Shown here: positions 11,717 through 24,039 of the stretch, one piece after another | Position numbering within the stretch: the stretch's first letter is position 1 | How the letters are laid out: the number at the start of each line of letters is the position of its first letter | Origin: Hermetia illucens | Taxonomy: Eukaryota > Arthropoda > Insecta > Diptera > Stratiomyidae | DNA: 64,000 nt | Direction of reading: 5' to 3' | Assembly (NCBI RefSeq): GCF_905115235.1 | Contig: NC_051850.1 | Coordinates: 6,853,841-6,917,840 of the forward strand | Translations under genes and position numbers: made by a program | The notes under the pieces: generated by a model | Told to the model about the DNA's origin: nothing | Databases searched by the model: none | The model's input: only the letters and a program-made list of their open reading frames with translations

Positions 11717-11890
11717 AACACCGGAGAGTGTAAAAGAGTTTACAGGAGGAGTTAAGGGGGGAGAAGTGACTTTCAGTTAAAATCGCTTGTAAAAGTGGAA
11801 ATAACCATCATTTGCCCACAATTATTCATAGAAAATAAGCATGGCTTGCTGACAGTTATTTCAACTAAATCCTAGTAAATTCTCGCGAAG

Positions 11891-11898
11891 TATAAATA
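11891..11898 (+). promoter_or_regulatory. TATA box of the 11964-12833 gene
   Basis: TATAAATA with an initiator-like GCAGTTTC about 33 bp downstream and the start codon 66 bp further on. The layout matches the promoter of the 39984-40686 paralog. Confidence 0.65.
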
Positions 11899-11963
11899 TG
11901 GCCGGGGTCTGAGTAGGAAAATGCAGTTTCTTTCGTTGCTTGATAAAATTCCTTCACGCGAAA

Positions 11964-12833
11964 ATGCGAAGTGGTAAGACTTTGGACGAGAGTCTAGTTT
12001 GGTGCTGGCCTTTGGTCCGATATCCAGGGACCTATACAAACGTGTTCAAAGAGTGTATTTTTGTGTTCAGCTAACTTCATTCCTCTTGTTAAACTCTATC
12101 GGAAAATGAGAGCCTTGCCGGGAGCTGTAAAATGGGGAGATGGAAGAAAGTCACGGAAATCGTAAATGTCTTTCTAACAAAGTCTCTAACTGCAATCATA
12201 AAGTTACCCCCACTTTCCTTGAATTCATCTCAGTTGGATACAGCTTAATTTATCGAGTTTTCATTCGGTTAGTGATTTCGAAAGTTAAAGGAATGCAGGC
12301 TCTCATTATCATTTGTCCAATGTCCCTCTGTTCGGTTCAACCCCCACAATCATACCTCACATGGGTGCCTAATTTTTTTCTATTTTCTTCCGCTTTTTCC
12401 AGCGATACTCCTGGCAACCTGCTTTCTGTGTACAATATGGCATTCCAGCTGCATTAATACAATTTTCTGCAACTACGATGGGACGCGAATGAACATCCCC
12501 TCCAAGCGCTCTCACTATCGAGAATGTAGGAATGGAATATTAGAGCAAATCCCGTGCCCCCCTGGATTCGTTTACTGCAAGGAACTATTCTCTTGCCAAT
12601 TGGAGTGCGAAGGAGACGACATAGATGTGGTCGAACTAGATCCAAAACCTGTTTTGTACGAGTATTGCTGGGGAGATGACGATTTGACCATCCATCCCTT
12701 AGTGGATAGCTGCAGTGGCTTCATTAAATGCATTGATCAGAGTCCCTTAATTGGGTATTGTGAGAACAATTATAGGTTTGATTTTTTCACTGAAAGTTGT
12801 ACTGACTCACTTTGTCCGGATTTATATGAATAA
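11964..12833 (+). CDS. Secreted protein with two chitin-binding type-2 (CBM14) domains
   Basis: Exon 1 is 11964-11973 (ATG CGA AGT G, donor GTAAGA), exon 2 is 12403-12833 (acceptor TTTTTCCAG), giving 146 aa with a 429-bp intron. Residues 1-19 (MRSAILLATCFLCTIWHSS) form a signal peptide. Domain 1 has Cys26, 45, 55, 62, 68 and 72: the usual second cysteine is absent and an extra one (62, in GFVYC) appears between the fourth and fifth. Domain 2 has the canonical six (92, 107, 113, 123, 136, 141). The linker 73-90 is acidic (EGDDIDVVELD), unlike the paralogs. An in-frame ATG at 12489 would lack a signal peptide, so it was not used as the start. An AATAAA overlaps the stop codon. Confidence 0.9.
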
Positions 12834-12834
12834 A
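12829..12834 (+). promoter_or_regulatory. Polyadenylation signal overlapping the stop codon
   Basis: AATAAA contains the TAA stop of the CBM14 gene. The same arrangement occurs at 34481-34486 and 40682-40687. Confidence 0.5.
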
Positions 12835-13139
12835 TAGATGCAATCCATAGTTACAGAAATTTTTTTAGACGGATGATAACAGTGTCAAATAGATAAAGAG
12901 TTCCATTTCTTAATGGAAAACTGCTTAATTTGTGAATGCTCTGTAGGGTGGAGTCGCTTAGCAGAGATTCGTCCGAGCTCCACATCAGGTTTGCGAAACT
13001 CACCACGGTCGGAAACTCACCCGCTTGAGTGTTGACAGCCGCGAGGCTGGGGAGTAACCAGGTACAATAAATAGCCTTGGTCTGTCACGCAAAAGAGACC
13101 TCGTCACTGCAGAAGTGAGAACCTGCCCAACTTTGACTC

Positions 13140-13911
13140 TCTTTCTTTTTTTTAAAAAAAAAACGTTGTGCCAACTCCTGCGACTTAACGTTTTTTTGAC
13201 TTTTTAGTTTAGTTTGCTGGGTTAAGCCGCAGCTCCGACCACCCAGGCCATTGTTAGGCCTATTGTACTATCCCCGTAAATCGCCTATTCAATGGCTTCC
13301 CGCCTACCGCGTTCGTAGACTTTAGCGAATCTGAGAACATTCTCCAGAGCCGGAGAGTATGTAGATTCTTTTTTGAAGAAAACCTTACGAAGGTGTCTAT
13401 ATTTGAGCTCTAAGGAGACCGGGCAGCTGCATAAAAATTCTAGGGCCGTCCTCTCCTCCTCACATTGACCCTACCATTGTAGATCCAGACTCTCGGCGAG
13501 CCAGTCTGTCAGCCTCCTCATTACAAGCGGCGTTTGAGTGCCCCGGCACACACATCAGGAATGTTTCGGTCAGTCGGTCAAGTTCCAGCAGCATCTGCTG
13601 ACAACTTCACACCAACTGGCTGGCTTGATATGTCGTTGCGGTTTAGTGCTGATAATGCTGCCCGACTGTCAGAACAGAGTGGAATGGTGCGACTCCTCCA
13701 TTTTTGTCGCACGCATTCTTCTGCTGCCAATGAAATGTCATATATCTCCGCCTGGAATATGGTCGCCATTTTTCCGAGCGGTCGGGCCAGTTCCATAATC
13801 GGATTCCCCGAGAATACTCCTGCGCCCGATCCGCATTCCATGACTGGCCCGTCGGGGAAGATTATTAATTCTGTAATCAGAAAAGATTCGTGGTCATCTA
13901 TCGACCATTTT
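13140..13911 (-). mobile_element. LINE 3' end with RNase H domain
   Basis: On the minus strand, 13578-13841 reads a retrotransposon RNase H: 'ECGSGAGVFSGNPIMELARP', ATIFQAEIYDIS and LCSDSRAALSAL, giving the Glu and Asp catalytic positions. Another frame adds VWVPGHSN near 13530-13550 and then the C-terminal tail (LKYRHLRKVFFK). The upstream TDGS block lies just beyond the break at the DINE-like repeat (13912). The 3' end has A/T runs at 13140-13170. A second copy lies at 58570-59225. Confidence 0.72.
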
Positions 13912-13972
13912 TAAGGTTTTGTTTGTAAAACAAAACCTTATTAAAATCGGTTTACCGTCTGTCTGTCTGTCC

Positions 13973-14023
<51 letters not shown>

Positions 14024-14780
14024 ACACGCATTTTTCTCGGAGACGGTTGTAGCGATTAGCACCAAATTTGGTAGAAAGGTGGGAACTGTGAACGCTCACG
14101 CATATAGTGAGTTACATCCTTTTACGACGAATTTAAGGGGGGGTCCCCATACATGCAAAGGGAGGGTGTAAATTTTTTTTTCATCAAATATAGTCATGTG
14201 GGGTATCAAATTAAAGGTCTCGATTAGTACTTTTTGAAGCCAGTCTTAGTTTTGACATTTATTGAAAAAGTGGGGGGTGCGGAGGGTTGAAAGTGGTCAT
14301 TTTTTAACGAACCCATTCTCAGAAACTACCCAACCGAAAAATCTGAAAAAAATCAGGGGGCTGTCACTATGTGGTGCCTAGGCTCCGAAATACCCTTCAT
14401 ACCGATACCTGTTCAAATAAAGTTAATAATAGTACATTACTATAATTTTTAGTAATTGACAGGAAAACCCCCCTTAAATTCACCCTAAAATCACAAAATG
14501 TTGCAACAATATAGGCTACAGCATAGAGCATGGTCTTGCCAAATTTGGTGAAAATCGCACTATTACTAACAAAGTAATACTAGGTCAAAGCAGTCGCTTC
14601 TCTGCAAATTCGAGACTACGAATGTCAATATCACTTGAAAGTGGCTATTTTCACATAATATATGCATATTTTACGTGCTACATGCTAATGGGACAAATGC
14701 ACACCCAAATCTCTTTATAAAAGAAATACACAAAACCTTTCATACCTGAAGCGTCCAGCTTCCGGTTTCCCGACTTGTTC
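13912..14780 (+). mobile_element. DINE-1/mini-me-like (Helentron-type, non-autonomous) repeat, copy 1
   Basis: Begins with a 13-bp palindrome with 3-nt loop (13912-13940, arm TAAGGTTTTGTTT), then TTAAAATCGGTT, then a (GTCT)n tract. About 700 bp of non-coding sequence follows and ends near GCTTCCGGTTTCCCGACTTGT. Copies with the same order are at 19392-19790 (inverted) and 39290-39625, and an end fragment is at 34300-34425. A subterminal palindrome and a GTCY microsatellite are known features of dipteran DINE-1/mini-me elements. Assignment is by structure only. Confidence 0.55.
13956..14024. repeat. (GTCT)n microsatellite
   Basis: About 17 tandem GTCT units with GTCC variants at the edges, sitting at the fixed position inside the DINE-like repeat rather than in unique sequence. 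Confidence 0.95.
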
Positions 14781-15235
14781 TCTTTTGGTGATTACGATAG
14801 TGCATGTCTTTTCAAATACGAATCTGGAAACCATATGGTAGCCCGGCATTAGAGCCACCGGATGTTTGTCAAGGAATTTCCAGATAGAGACGTGACCATA
14901 TGATTGGCCGCTTTTCCACCCGCCAATAGTATCAAGCCTATATGCGTCCGTTTTACCTCCAAATGGATTGGAGGTAAATTTAGAATAGCTCCGAGTTCCA
15001 CGGTTGACGTACGACAGTAATAATTAGGCAGCTATGCTTCTGAATCTGCGTCAGTAACTTTCTACTGTTAGTAAAGTTCAATCTCGGCTACTAGAGGATC
15101 CACGCTTACATCAAAATGGACATTATTGTGGATGTATGATGAATTCGTTTTGGTGAAAGTCCCCAGGTTTTGCCTATTATAGTCCTACAGTAAAAAGGCA
15201 ATCTGCAGGATTTTTTGTATTCTTCCTAGATTTGG
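14781..15235 (-). mobile_element. Unidentified coding repeat fragment, copy 1
   Basis: On the minus strand the peptide includes 'YGHVSIWKFLDKHPVALMPG' and YHMVSRFVFEKT (about 14800-14930), preceded by a GGWKSGQ block. A second copy at 59695-60090 keeps about 60% of these residues in the same frame and order. Conservation at protein level shows a coding origin. I do not recognise the family. It abuts the end of the DINE-like repeat here but an RTE end in the other copy, so it is its own element or part of the RNase H LINE. Confidence 0.5.
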
Positions 15236-15289
15236 GGCTTCCACTTTAACTTGGAGTCGAGATGTACTCGAGGGATATCAGGGAAGCTC

Positions 15290-16700
15290 CCGGAAAGCTC
15301 ATAAATACGGAAGTGCCCAACAGGAAAACCAAGCAGAGGAACAGTGTCAGAATATGGACGAATCAACGTTTGTCCAACTCAGAGGAAAAATAATAGAAAT
15401 CTGCGAATCCATAAAGGACAAATGTAACGCGCACCTGGACATCAAAAATATGGTCCGAGCCATTCGTGTACTGTACAATAGTGCCACGGTTGAAAAAAAT
15501 GCTCCGAAGAAATCAAGCGTCACTTAGAGAACACAAGTGACACCCCCTCAAAATCCAAAGGGCGGTACGCTTGAAAAAATGAGTAGTAGTAGGGCGTAAA
15601 CGATTCTTTGGTATCGTCGCAGGACGCGAAATTCAAAAATGCCTCTTACCCGCAAAGGAGAAGACAAAAAAATGACCAAAATCGTATAAAAGGAACCAAG
15701 GGAGCATGGATCAAGGCCATCGGAAGGAAAGATGCGTCACATAAACGAAAATTACTGCCCAAATTGATTATCATCTCCAAAAAGGTCATATGATTTACGA
15801 TGATATTCTCAGGAAGGTCAAATCCAATCCTGAGCTGATGGACCTTGGAGAAAACGTCAGCGGAATCAGGCGCTCCCAAAATGGAGATTTGATGCTGGAG
15901 CTGAAGAAGTCTCCGGACAAAACGGTTGAACATTTTCTCAGCAAGGTAGAGAAGATCTTATGAGGGATGCCTTATAAAAGCAGTTCGGAGTTTCGTAGAC
16001 CATCTATGAGAAGGGAATCGAAGCTGCAATAATCAGCAAGCCTTATCGCAATAATAAGGGCAGTGCCTGGACTACAGATGTAAGTGGCAAGGAGGAAATA
16101 AGGCACCCAGGACATCCATCATCATACCGACCGATTTGCGTCAGCGACACGGTCGATGGGCCGTCTATAATAGACTGCTCCCTATAATTAAATATAAGAA
16201 TATAAGGATGGACTATCGGAGCGACAATTTGGATTTTGACAAGCCCACTTGACAATCGACGCCATTGATGTTGTCTTGAAGCTGGCTCGAAATGCGATGT
16301 CGTCTAATAAATACTGTGTCATGGTGACGTTGGACGTCAAAAATGCGTTCAATTCCGCTAGCTGGGAGTGGATAAAAAGCTCACTGGCTAAAACGAGTGT
16401 CCCTAGTTATTTGTCTAAGCTCTTCGAAAGTTACCTTTCAGAAAGGATACTTTGGTATGACACTGATGAAAGATCCAAGAAGTACACCGTCATCGCAGGA
16501 GAACCACAGGGCTATGTTGGGTCCTCTCCTGTGAAACGTGATGTACAATGTCCTTGTCCTTTTCATGCCAAAGGAGGCTACGATAATCGGTTTCGCAGAT
16601 GATCTAGCCGTGGTTCTCGTCGCAAAACAACTTGAAGACTTTGAAGTGTATAAGGTCAAGTGTTTAAAGGCGTGGCTGGAGATGGTTCAGCTCGAGTAAA
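15290..16700 (+). mobile_element. R1-like LINE, internally deleted
   Basis: ORF1 part: an ESTFVQLRGKIIEICESIKD-like frame from 15355, then a 'NPELMDLGENVSGIRRSQNG' block with DLMLELKKS (15820-15960), the pre-zinc-knuckle domain of R1-type ORF1. It then jumps to RT: SSYRPICVSDTVDG (16118-16160), LKLARNAMSSNKYCVMVTLDV and KNAFNSASWEWIKSSLAKT (16270-16400), SYLSERILWYDTDE, and a GFADDLAVVLVAK block near 16590-16625 in another frame. Endonuclease and most of the linker are missing. Close in sequence to the 8.1 kb copy. Confidence 0.72.
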
Positions 16701-16899
16701 CCTTTGCTAGGCCGCTCACACACCCGCAGCAAATACCGGGTTTCATCAACAAAAGTCGACTCCTTGGCCGCCAGTTTTAGGGGTGCAGCTCGAATCTCAC
16801 GTTATGTGCACCTCTCTTCGCCGAGACCTCAGCCCCCGTTGACAGAAGCTTTAGCATGAACATGGCAACATTCTTGGGTCTGCCGTCGACGTCACACCT

Positions 16900-18790
16900 A
16901 TAGAAGTGCTCCCCCTGTTTAAAACTTTATACGAACCTTTTTATGGTAGTTGTAGGGGCTTTTGGGAAACATCCACGCGCCCCAAGACGTGTGTCCAGAC
17001 ATCCAAGTCCTTGGAGAGGTTAATACTCGTCGAAGAATGATATAATGGCGGAGTGATTTTAGCTTAGCCACGATATCCCGGAGTAAACGTGCAGCCCAGT
17101 GATGTAAAGGGCTCTTTTTTCTTTTTTTTCTACGCGCTTGGTTATTTTACACTTCTGGAACGCAATGCACTGTCTGACCAAGGAGTTAATATCCTTATTC
17201 ATTGACGTACAGAAATATTTGCTAATGACCAGGCGATTCATTGCTCGAATGCCTGGGTGCGCTAGAACGTGTACTACCTAGAATACTTCCTCGCGAAAAG
17301 TGGCCGAAATATATGGCCTGGGCCCCTTTTTTGAGGTATCGCAGTGTATTTCGGAGGTTAAGCCGAAGAGGGGAAACTCCCAAAGTTTATATTTGGGGTT
17401 GCCCCTGAGCTTCTGAAGCACTGCATCGTTTTTCTGTTCATCGGCGATTACGGGGGCAGTTATTTTGACTTCTGAAATGCGTGACAAAGCGTCTGGAACT
17501 ACATTATCTTTGCCGGACACGTGTTTGATGTCTGAAGTAAGCTGGCTTATGAAGCTCAGGTATCGAAGTTGGCGAGGGGATGCTTTGTCGGGTTGCAGCA
17601 AACATGCCCAAAAACCTTCGCGGATCCTTGACTGTTTTAAGTTGTGGAAAGTCTGTGATGGTCCTAAATTCGGGTGGATTCACTCAGGGGAAATCTTGTG
17701 GCCTAAAAACTTCACGTACTATTGGAGAAATTTGCATTTTTCAATGTTAGGTACGAGACATTATAAAATGCACTCGAGATGTTCCAAATGCTCAGACCAA
17801 ACGGCTTCCGTGTGAGCTCGAAGAGTCTGAAAGGTGTGCATATTATCGTTTTCGGTATGCCTTCTGGAGCTACAGGGATTTGATAGTACGCCTTGGCTAA
17901 GTCCAAGGTCGTGAAAACACGGCTTTTGGGGGGATTGTGTGCAAGGTCGTGGATGAGTAATATGGAGTATCAGCCAAGAATGGTCTGAGCATTCAGACGT
18001 CTGTAATCACCACATGGTCTCCATTCGCCGGTTTACTTTGGGACCATATGTAGTAGAGAAAATCAGCAGCTATTTGATGATCAGAAAATAAAGTGTGTTT
18101 AATTCCTTCTTTGCAACAGCCAGCTTCGGGGGTGTTAATGGACACACCTTCAAGAAGGTAATGGAGCTAGTGGAGCGGATGGGGTGCTGTGCATTATGCT
18201 TAGCTCGCTGCGAAAGACTACTTTTCTTTCTTTCTATTCGCGCGCGAATGCGAGGGTCAGCTACTTCTTCACAAATGATGGAAGGATTGAGAGTAGAGCA
18301 GAAGGCAAGTTTTGCTGAAGACCTGATCGAGGTTGCGAGGTCTATAAGAGATCTGCTCAGATCTCCCGAACGCAAAGCTTCCACGGTCGTCGCTAGATTA
18401 AAGACGGTAGCCGCGAGGGTGGTCACTCGGTAATTTGGCCAGTGGCCTCCCGCGACACTCAACTGACAGAAGGCGTGCATGCAACTCGTTGATCTTGTGA
18501 GCAGTGTTCACTAACGCCTCCAGAGACCCGGAGTCTGCACAGGCCAAGATGACCTGGCTGCTTTCCGAGAGTCGCTGCGACCACATCGATTTCAGAAGCT
18601 CGATTTCAACCTTATCGTACGCAGCAGTTGGCTCGGATGACGGTCGCCTAAGGTGAGCTCCGTCAGTAAGTGATTCAGCTTTGCTAACTCACCTACCGAG
18701 GGTGCTTGATGAGAGCACCCTTTAACTTTGTGTAAGAACACTCTTCGAGCACGAGCCCAACCAACCACTCGTTAAGGCCGACGAGCGTAT
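16900..18790 (-). mobile_element. Ty3/Gypsy-type fossil (gag, RT, RNase H, integrase parts)
   Basis: Minus-strand pieces come in the expected order. Gag C-terminal region lies at about 18400-18700 (SESSQVILACADSGSLEAL). A reverse transcriptase piece lies at 17712-17906 (MDLAKAYYQIPVAPEG). RNase H lies at about 17380-17640 (HVSGKDNVVPDALSRI). The integrase zinc-binding region lies at about 17059-17250. Large parts are missing between and after these. It is clearly broken and old, with many lesions, and no flanking LTRs were recognised. Confidence 0.75.
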
Positions 18791-19391
18791 AATTACATTG
18801 CATGGCGTCAGTAGTGATGCCCTTGATTTGGCGTCAGCAGTGATGCTACGGCCACGGGGGGTGCGGAGACGATGTGGGTGCCTGCACCGTTACATGAGCT
18901 CGGGTGAAGCTCCGCTAGGCTGGCCAAACACTGCTGCGCCTTCACAGCGTATAAGTCGAATGTTATCCATCACTAATGAATTTCTTCGTTATATAAAATA
19001 CGGACTCGTCCATTCTAATATAGGTAACCTTAAATTCTTCGAAAGATTCAGATTTTCAGATTCAGTCAAACAAGGGGGAAAAGTATTGAAGAAATGTCGC
19101 TGCATTCTCGAAAATCTAGCCAAATTAAGGATGTCCTATCCTGTACTGCCAAGAATGAAAGGTCTACCTAAAATCACAAAGTTGATTATAATTCCAGGAA
19201 ATCATAACAACTAGATGGCTAGGTTGATTGTTGAGTTGATTTAAGGAACTAGGGGGAAAGACCATCAGGGGTAGAGAGAATCTAATCAGGAAGTTAAAGG
19301 ATGTTGAGTGCACTACACCGGATGAATGGTTGGAAGGGTGCATACTAGCACACATACTGCGACCACTCGACTGCAGAAACAGGATGAAAAG
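18791..19391. other. No supported feature
   Basis: A plus-strand frame of 138 codons (18798-19214) is open, but its composition shifts midway and it shows no domain. It partly covers the probable 5' end of the Gypsy-type fossil on the other strand. Confidence 0.35.
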
Positions 19392-19790
19392 CCAAAGTCG
19401 GGAAATGTCGGAAAGCCGGACGCTTCAGGTATGAAGGGTTTTGTATATTTTTTATGCATATTTTCACCTCTGCCCTCCTTCTTTGCGTATCAGATATCTG
19501 AAATGAGTAGCAGCATTAAAAAGTACTAATTGAGACCTTTCATTTGATACCCCACTTGACTATATTTAATGTAACCCCCCCCCCCCCCCCCCGCCGCTCT
19601 TTTGTCTTGAGTTCAACATTGAAGAGATGTAACTCATTCGATGCGGGGGAATTCCCTCCTCCCCACCAAATTTGTTGTCATTCAGTACAACCGTTTCCGA
19701 GACAGCGTGTGTAGATAGCCAGGCAGACGAACAGTAAACCGATTTTAATAAGGTTTTGTTTAACACAAAACCATAAATAGTGTAAAGTAA
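19392..19790 (-). mobile_element. DINE-1/mini-me-like repeat, copy 2 (inverted)
   Basis: Inverted and shortened relative to copy 1. The CCTTCATACCTGAAGCGTCC-type end is at 19395-19445 and the palindrome with AAGGTTTTGTTT is at 19748-19773. A run of 18 C lies at 19575-19592, where copy 1 has a G/C-rich 'GGGGGGGTCCCC' area, and only traces of the GTCT tract remain (19710-19735). Confidence 0.55.
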
Positions 19791-19799
19791 TTGACAGGG

Positions 19800-21440
19800 A
19801 GCAGATTGATTTAAAAATACAACAGCCGAGATGCACATTGAACTGAGAGATAAATTTCTTCTCCTGCACGCCATTAGTCTAATCAGTAGCATTTCTTCTC
19901 ACTTAGCTCAGTTCCTAGGAATATCTGCCCGTAAATTACTTTTGCCCCTCCCCACTCGCACCTCATATTTAGAACAAGGTGATATCTCCATTAATAGCGA
20001 CCAGACTGGGGCTAATACTTTAAGATTATCGTTCGATTAATAAATCAATAATTTCCGATTGTGATTGTCAGATAAGCTACTGAATTGAGTTTTACGCAGC
20101 ACTTCAGGTCGCGAAATTAATATCAAAACGTTGCCTAAAAAATCAGATATTAGATAAGGGTTATCACTGGAAAATAACGTAACCATTTTACAGGAGTTAT
20201 CAATAGATAAAGGAAATCGGTGGCTAATTTAAATTTTGCTTTGAAATATTAAATTGGCGATACATTTTTTATTTGGTTTATGAAGTGAGGTTGGCCATTC
20301 CTAATTCTTGGTTTATTTTGTTTCGATTCATAATTTCACAGGCGTCACTCAATCAATGCGCTTCCACAATGAGTAGAATAGACAGAATGTTCAGATGTAT
20401 CTTAAACCTTTGTCTATTCTTGCCTGTACTTTGCTTGATAACAAAAAAATTTACGACGCAAACAGGGGAAGAAGTCCACATAGTGTAGTACCCGTGGCTT
20501 CTCTAGACATTCATTTCACCCAGCATATTAATTAGAAGAAAAGGTTCTTCTACTTAATTTACTTCAGTACCTCCATTATCATCCTTTCCATTTCCTTTTC
20601 CCATCCCAACATTGACTTTTTTTCAAAATGTTAAGTTTTAATTCTATTTAGAAAACTCTCTCGTCTTTTAACTTCCAATAAGACCCTAGATTTTCCAATA
20701 TTTCGAAAACGATCATTAACCTTTTTGTTGCATATGACGATATGGATTACTAGCGCTTGTTTCAGGCACATGTGAAATTTTGTACAGGCAAATGATGGGA
20801 CAAAGCGTTATTTTTAAGGAAATTTCTCGTGTAAACTTAAGTGGTAAAATTCAGTTCAAGCTTATAAAAATGGAGGCGGTTAAGATATGATTGCCTAGGG
20901 TTTGACTCTAGCTAATAATTTTCTGTACAATTCGCTGAGAAAGCAGTGTCATCCATCTCTGTTGAATTTGCCCTGCGATGGTGGCAATGACATTGGCCGA
21001 AATCGTCCGAGCCACCCTGGTACCAGTGGAATCTCAACTATGGGTATCAACAACGACACTAGGATTTCCACATTGCGGAACTGCCGGAGGGAGGAATGCG
21101 CAGATGGAAGCCAAAGGTTAGTGCAATAATCTCCATCGGTGTTATTTACGGTACCGCCGCCAACGTTAGCAGGAAGCAATTCTCACAACACTGTGATTAT
21201 GCCCATCTATGTATATTTATTGCTGCGTGAATGTAGTGTTTGCTGAATTTTCGATTATTGATTAAGTTCATTTTATTGAGTGCGGACTTATGAAAATGAA
21301 TTGGAGCTAGACTTTTGATATGGCGACTTCCTGTTCCCGTTCCCCTCTCTAGCCCGCGAAACTCTTATTAATTAAGGGCTACCCGCCATTATGATGGCCT
21401 GAAGAGGTAGCAGGGTGGGAAATACAAAGGCCGCAAGACT
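19800..21440. other. No supported gene
   Basis: 1.6 kb of AT-rich, unique-looking DNA. A frame at 20273-20488 has a hydrophobic stretch and an acceptor-like TTTCACAG at 20334-20341, but no partner exon or family could be found. Confidence 0.4.
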
Positions 21441-21449
21441 TGTTCTTGT

Positions 21450-21690
21450 AATGACGAGATCTGTGAGCGATACTATGACTATCTGGTTCTGGGCAAAGTC
21501 GGGCTCAATCACTTAGTTCGTATCTATGAGAATGAACCACTTCGGGCAAAATCCATGGTAGAAAAAAGAATCGACCGCTTAGGCCAGGATGCCAGACAGC
21601 TTTTACGGTAGAGCTTGGCGCAAAACCGGGATGTCTGGAGATCCCTATTAAGGCAGGCCGGATATCGATTATTACATCGGTAATGATGAT
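21450..21690 (+). mobile_element. LINE 3' end, 'craniofacial development protein 2'-like family
   Basis: Nucleotide-level match by eye to 37950-38265 of the larger copy: GATACTATGAC, a GATGCCAGACAGCTTTTA string and CAAAACCGGGATGTCTGGAG, ending in a GATGATGATC tail. Internally shortened; no open frame. Confidence 0.65.
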
Positions 21691-21699
21691 CATCGATGG

Positions 21700-22460
21700 A
21701 ATATTTCGGTGGAAATGTGTACTGTGCCGTCTGTCGTTTGTCGTCTGCCCTTTGCCTTCTGCCCTCTGTCCTCTGTCCACTGCCCCGTGTCCCGAGTCCT
21801 CTGTTCTCTATCCTTTGTTCTCCTTTCTCTGCCTCCTGTCATTTGTACTCTTTAACTCTGTTCTCTGCCTTTAGTCTCTTCTGGCCTCCTCCTTCGCCTC
21901 ATTTTCTCTATTCTTCCTACTGCCTTTTGCCTCCTCCATCCTTTGTCGTCCGTCCTCTGATCTCTTTTCTCTGTTCTTTGTCAGCGGAATTTATCAACAT
22001 CCGTCGGCGGATGACCTCTATCCTGGATCCTCTTTTGCCTACTCCTATGACTATAGTTGGCACAATTTTTCATCTTATGTCATCAATTTTCATCAATTTC
22101 CCCTTGTATGTACACCTAGTTTGCGATCTCCCATGTTAAGGATCTTTTAGAGGTGAGGATCAACTTAGATCTTACGCCACGTTGCTCTTATAATCATTGT
22201 TTCCTTCATTTTGGCTGGCTTGATTAACAAGGATCCAGGAACTTGAAACTATTTAATGATCACCACCTTCGGCTCCAACAATGAGCAGACTTTCGGAAGG
22301 GTGTTCCTTTTAAGATTTTGTGTAAAACCCGCCTTAGCACGTCAATGTTTTGAATTTTTACCCACTTAAACCTCTTTTTTCACCTAGGTTTCTTCTCCCG
22401 TCTACAAATCTTGGACAGTGGAAAAACAATCAGATAAAGTGTCTAATTTAAGCCTGTGAA
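21700..22460 (+). repeat. Dispersed unit with degenerate CTGTCCT heptamer array, copy 1
   Basis: 21724-21990 is a decayed array of 7-mers (CTGTCCT variants). It is followed by the flank ATCAACATCCGTCGGCG and then ~400 bp that reappear at 25880-26440, including AAACAATGAGCAGACTTTCGG-like sequence near 22275-22300. The unit thus moves as array plus flank. No coding signal. Confidence 0.65.
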
Positions 22461-22569
22461 GGATTTTGAGGATATCCTTAAACTGAAGACCTGGTTGGCA
22501 TTATAACTTCCATGTTCATGGATCTCCATGCCTTCCTTTCAAATGCTTCCTGATGGTAGGGGTTAGCCT

Positions 22570-23520
22570 AAGTGTTCATGGATAACTTTTTGAGTATTTC
22601 ATTTCTGTTTTGATTTCGCCCACCAAGATGTCAGTCAGCATTATTCCCGAGATGACAAATATTACCTCAGCAGAGACAGTCCTGAAGGCGAAAGACAATT
22701 TCAGGACTGTTGCTGCTCTGTATACCGCATTCAGTTTATATTTATCACATTTACGAAATTGACGCAGCAAAATGTTATCACAGCTATCTTCCTTTCGGTG
22801 TCATCCTAGCTAGAATCATACGCTGTGAATATTTTTTCAAAAGTATACTGAACTTTACACCCATTATTACGGCCGGTTTGGAGACGACGATACGACCCCT
22901 AATTCTAGCGGAATTTTTCTAACGAAACTTAGTGATGGCAACCGCTTCTAGTTTCTTTCCTCTGAAAATATCAGCCCACGGTTCTCTAATCGAGCCTGAG
23001 TATAACTCAGTATCAGGGACCACAGCATAACTCACCATACTGACCTTGCCACGAGCTGGAAAATGACTGTCTGTATTTTTCTTTATAGCTCTATTGAAAG
23101 TATCGGAAAATGTAGGGGGGACTCCGACACATAAAAACCACCCTTCCACACCAAATAGCCCCGCGAAATCATCGTGAGACATTACTTTACGAAATAGGAA
23201 GGAACATTAAGGGTTCAACTTTTGTTCAACACTTCCTTCGCCGTTGGACGTCTTTTTAGATACCGGATAATAACCCCATAAGCTCCACTGTCATTATGGG
23301 ATTACTCCCTTTTTCAGTGCCTCTATTGGAGCGGCATATGACGAAGCACGATACATCGAGGTGAAATTTGAGAGGAGTTTGAAGGCAGAGGCAGAATTGG
23401 ACTGGATTGCATTGTGCCACTTGAATAATCTCGTTTTATTGTCGGTAGGGTCTTTCCTGCTTCCTTGTTTGGGGGACGTGAGCAAGATCAATGAATGATG
23501 GCATCTTTTCGCAACCACCA
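22570..23520 (-). mobile_element. Degenerate R1-like LINE C-terminal region
   Basis: Minus strand 22576-22770 reads LKLSFAFRTVSAEVIFVISG followed by an IMLTDILVG block. This matches the 'RVCSAYRTVSEEAV-VIAGMIPIDLLA' pattern of R1-type ORF2 ends (compare 9400-9450 and 51770-51840). The part at 22919-23500 shares patches with 26870-27420 but is too decayed to assign firmly. Confidence 0.45.
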
Positions 23521-24039
23521 CAACTACACTGAAGGCACTAATTATGTAACGTTGCTTCTGCCGAAAAAAGTACCGAACTGGACGTTAAAGAACGTATAAA
23601 CAGTACTAAATCCCTCTTATTAGTTTATCTAAAATCTAAATAAAAAATTGAGTCTATTCCCCGCTAATGCTCGCTTTGTGCTGCTCCAAAATTCATCTCT
23701 GGGGAGTCTCATCAGGGTGCTCTGGTCTCAAACAGTAAAAATGAGAGACTTCGCCTGCGGATTGGGCGGGTTATGCCATGCAATGGAATCCACTTTACCA
23801 GGACGACCGGCAAGTGAGTCGCCTTGGAGCTACATAGTGCGGTGGAGGAAAGGAACCAGTTTCTCGGAAAATCGTATCAGTCAGCTCGTAGGTCAGATCG
23901 TTGTAGACATTTATTTAGGGATTCATTCCATTTGCAATTTTACAGAGATAGTTCTTATTACAGATATTTTGGTTCGCGGTGGGACACGGTGAATGCGAGA
24001 TTATCTCGGAGTCCCGATTTTTGAGACAAGTTTCCCTTT

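Noticed and set aside
12489-12833. Start of the CBM14 gene at the in-frame ATG 12489
   Set aside because: It would remove the signal peptide and the first domain cysteine; the spliced start at 11964 matches all four paralogs.
13534-13914. 126-codon plus-strand open frame
   Set aside because: Antisense to the RNase H domain of the LINE tail, which matches a second copy at 58.6-59.2 kb in that orientation.
13956-14024. Tandem GTCT units considered as a CRISPR-like array
   Set aside because: Simple 4-bp microsatellite without spacers, in a eukaryotic context.
20273-20488. 71-codon frame with hydrophobic segment as a possible secreted-protein exon
   Set aside because: No supported start, partner exon or homology; kept as unassigned.
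21683-22139. 147-codon Cys/Leu/Pro/Ser-rich plus frame
   Set aside because: Degenerate heptamer array read as protein, as at 25 kb.
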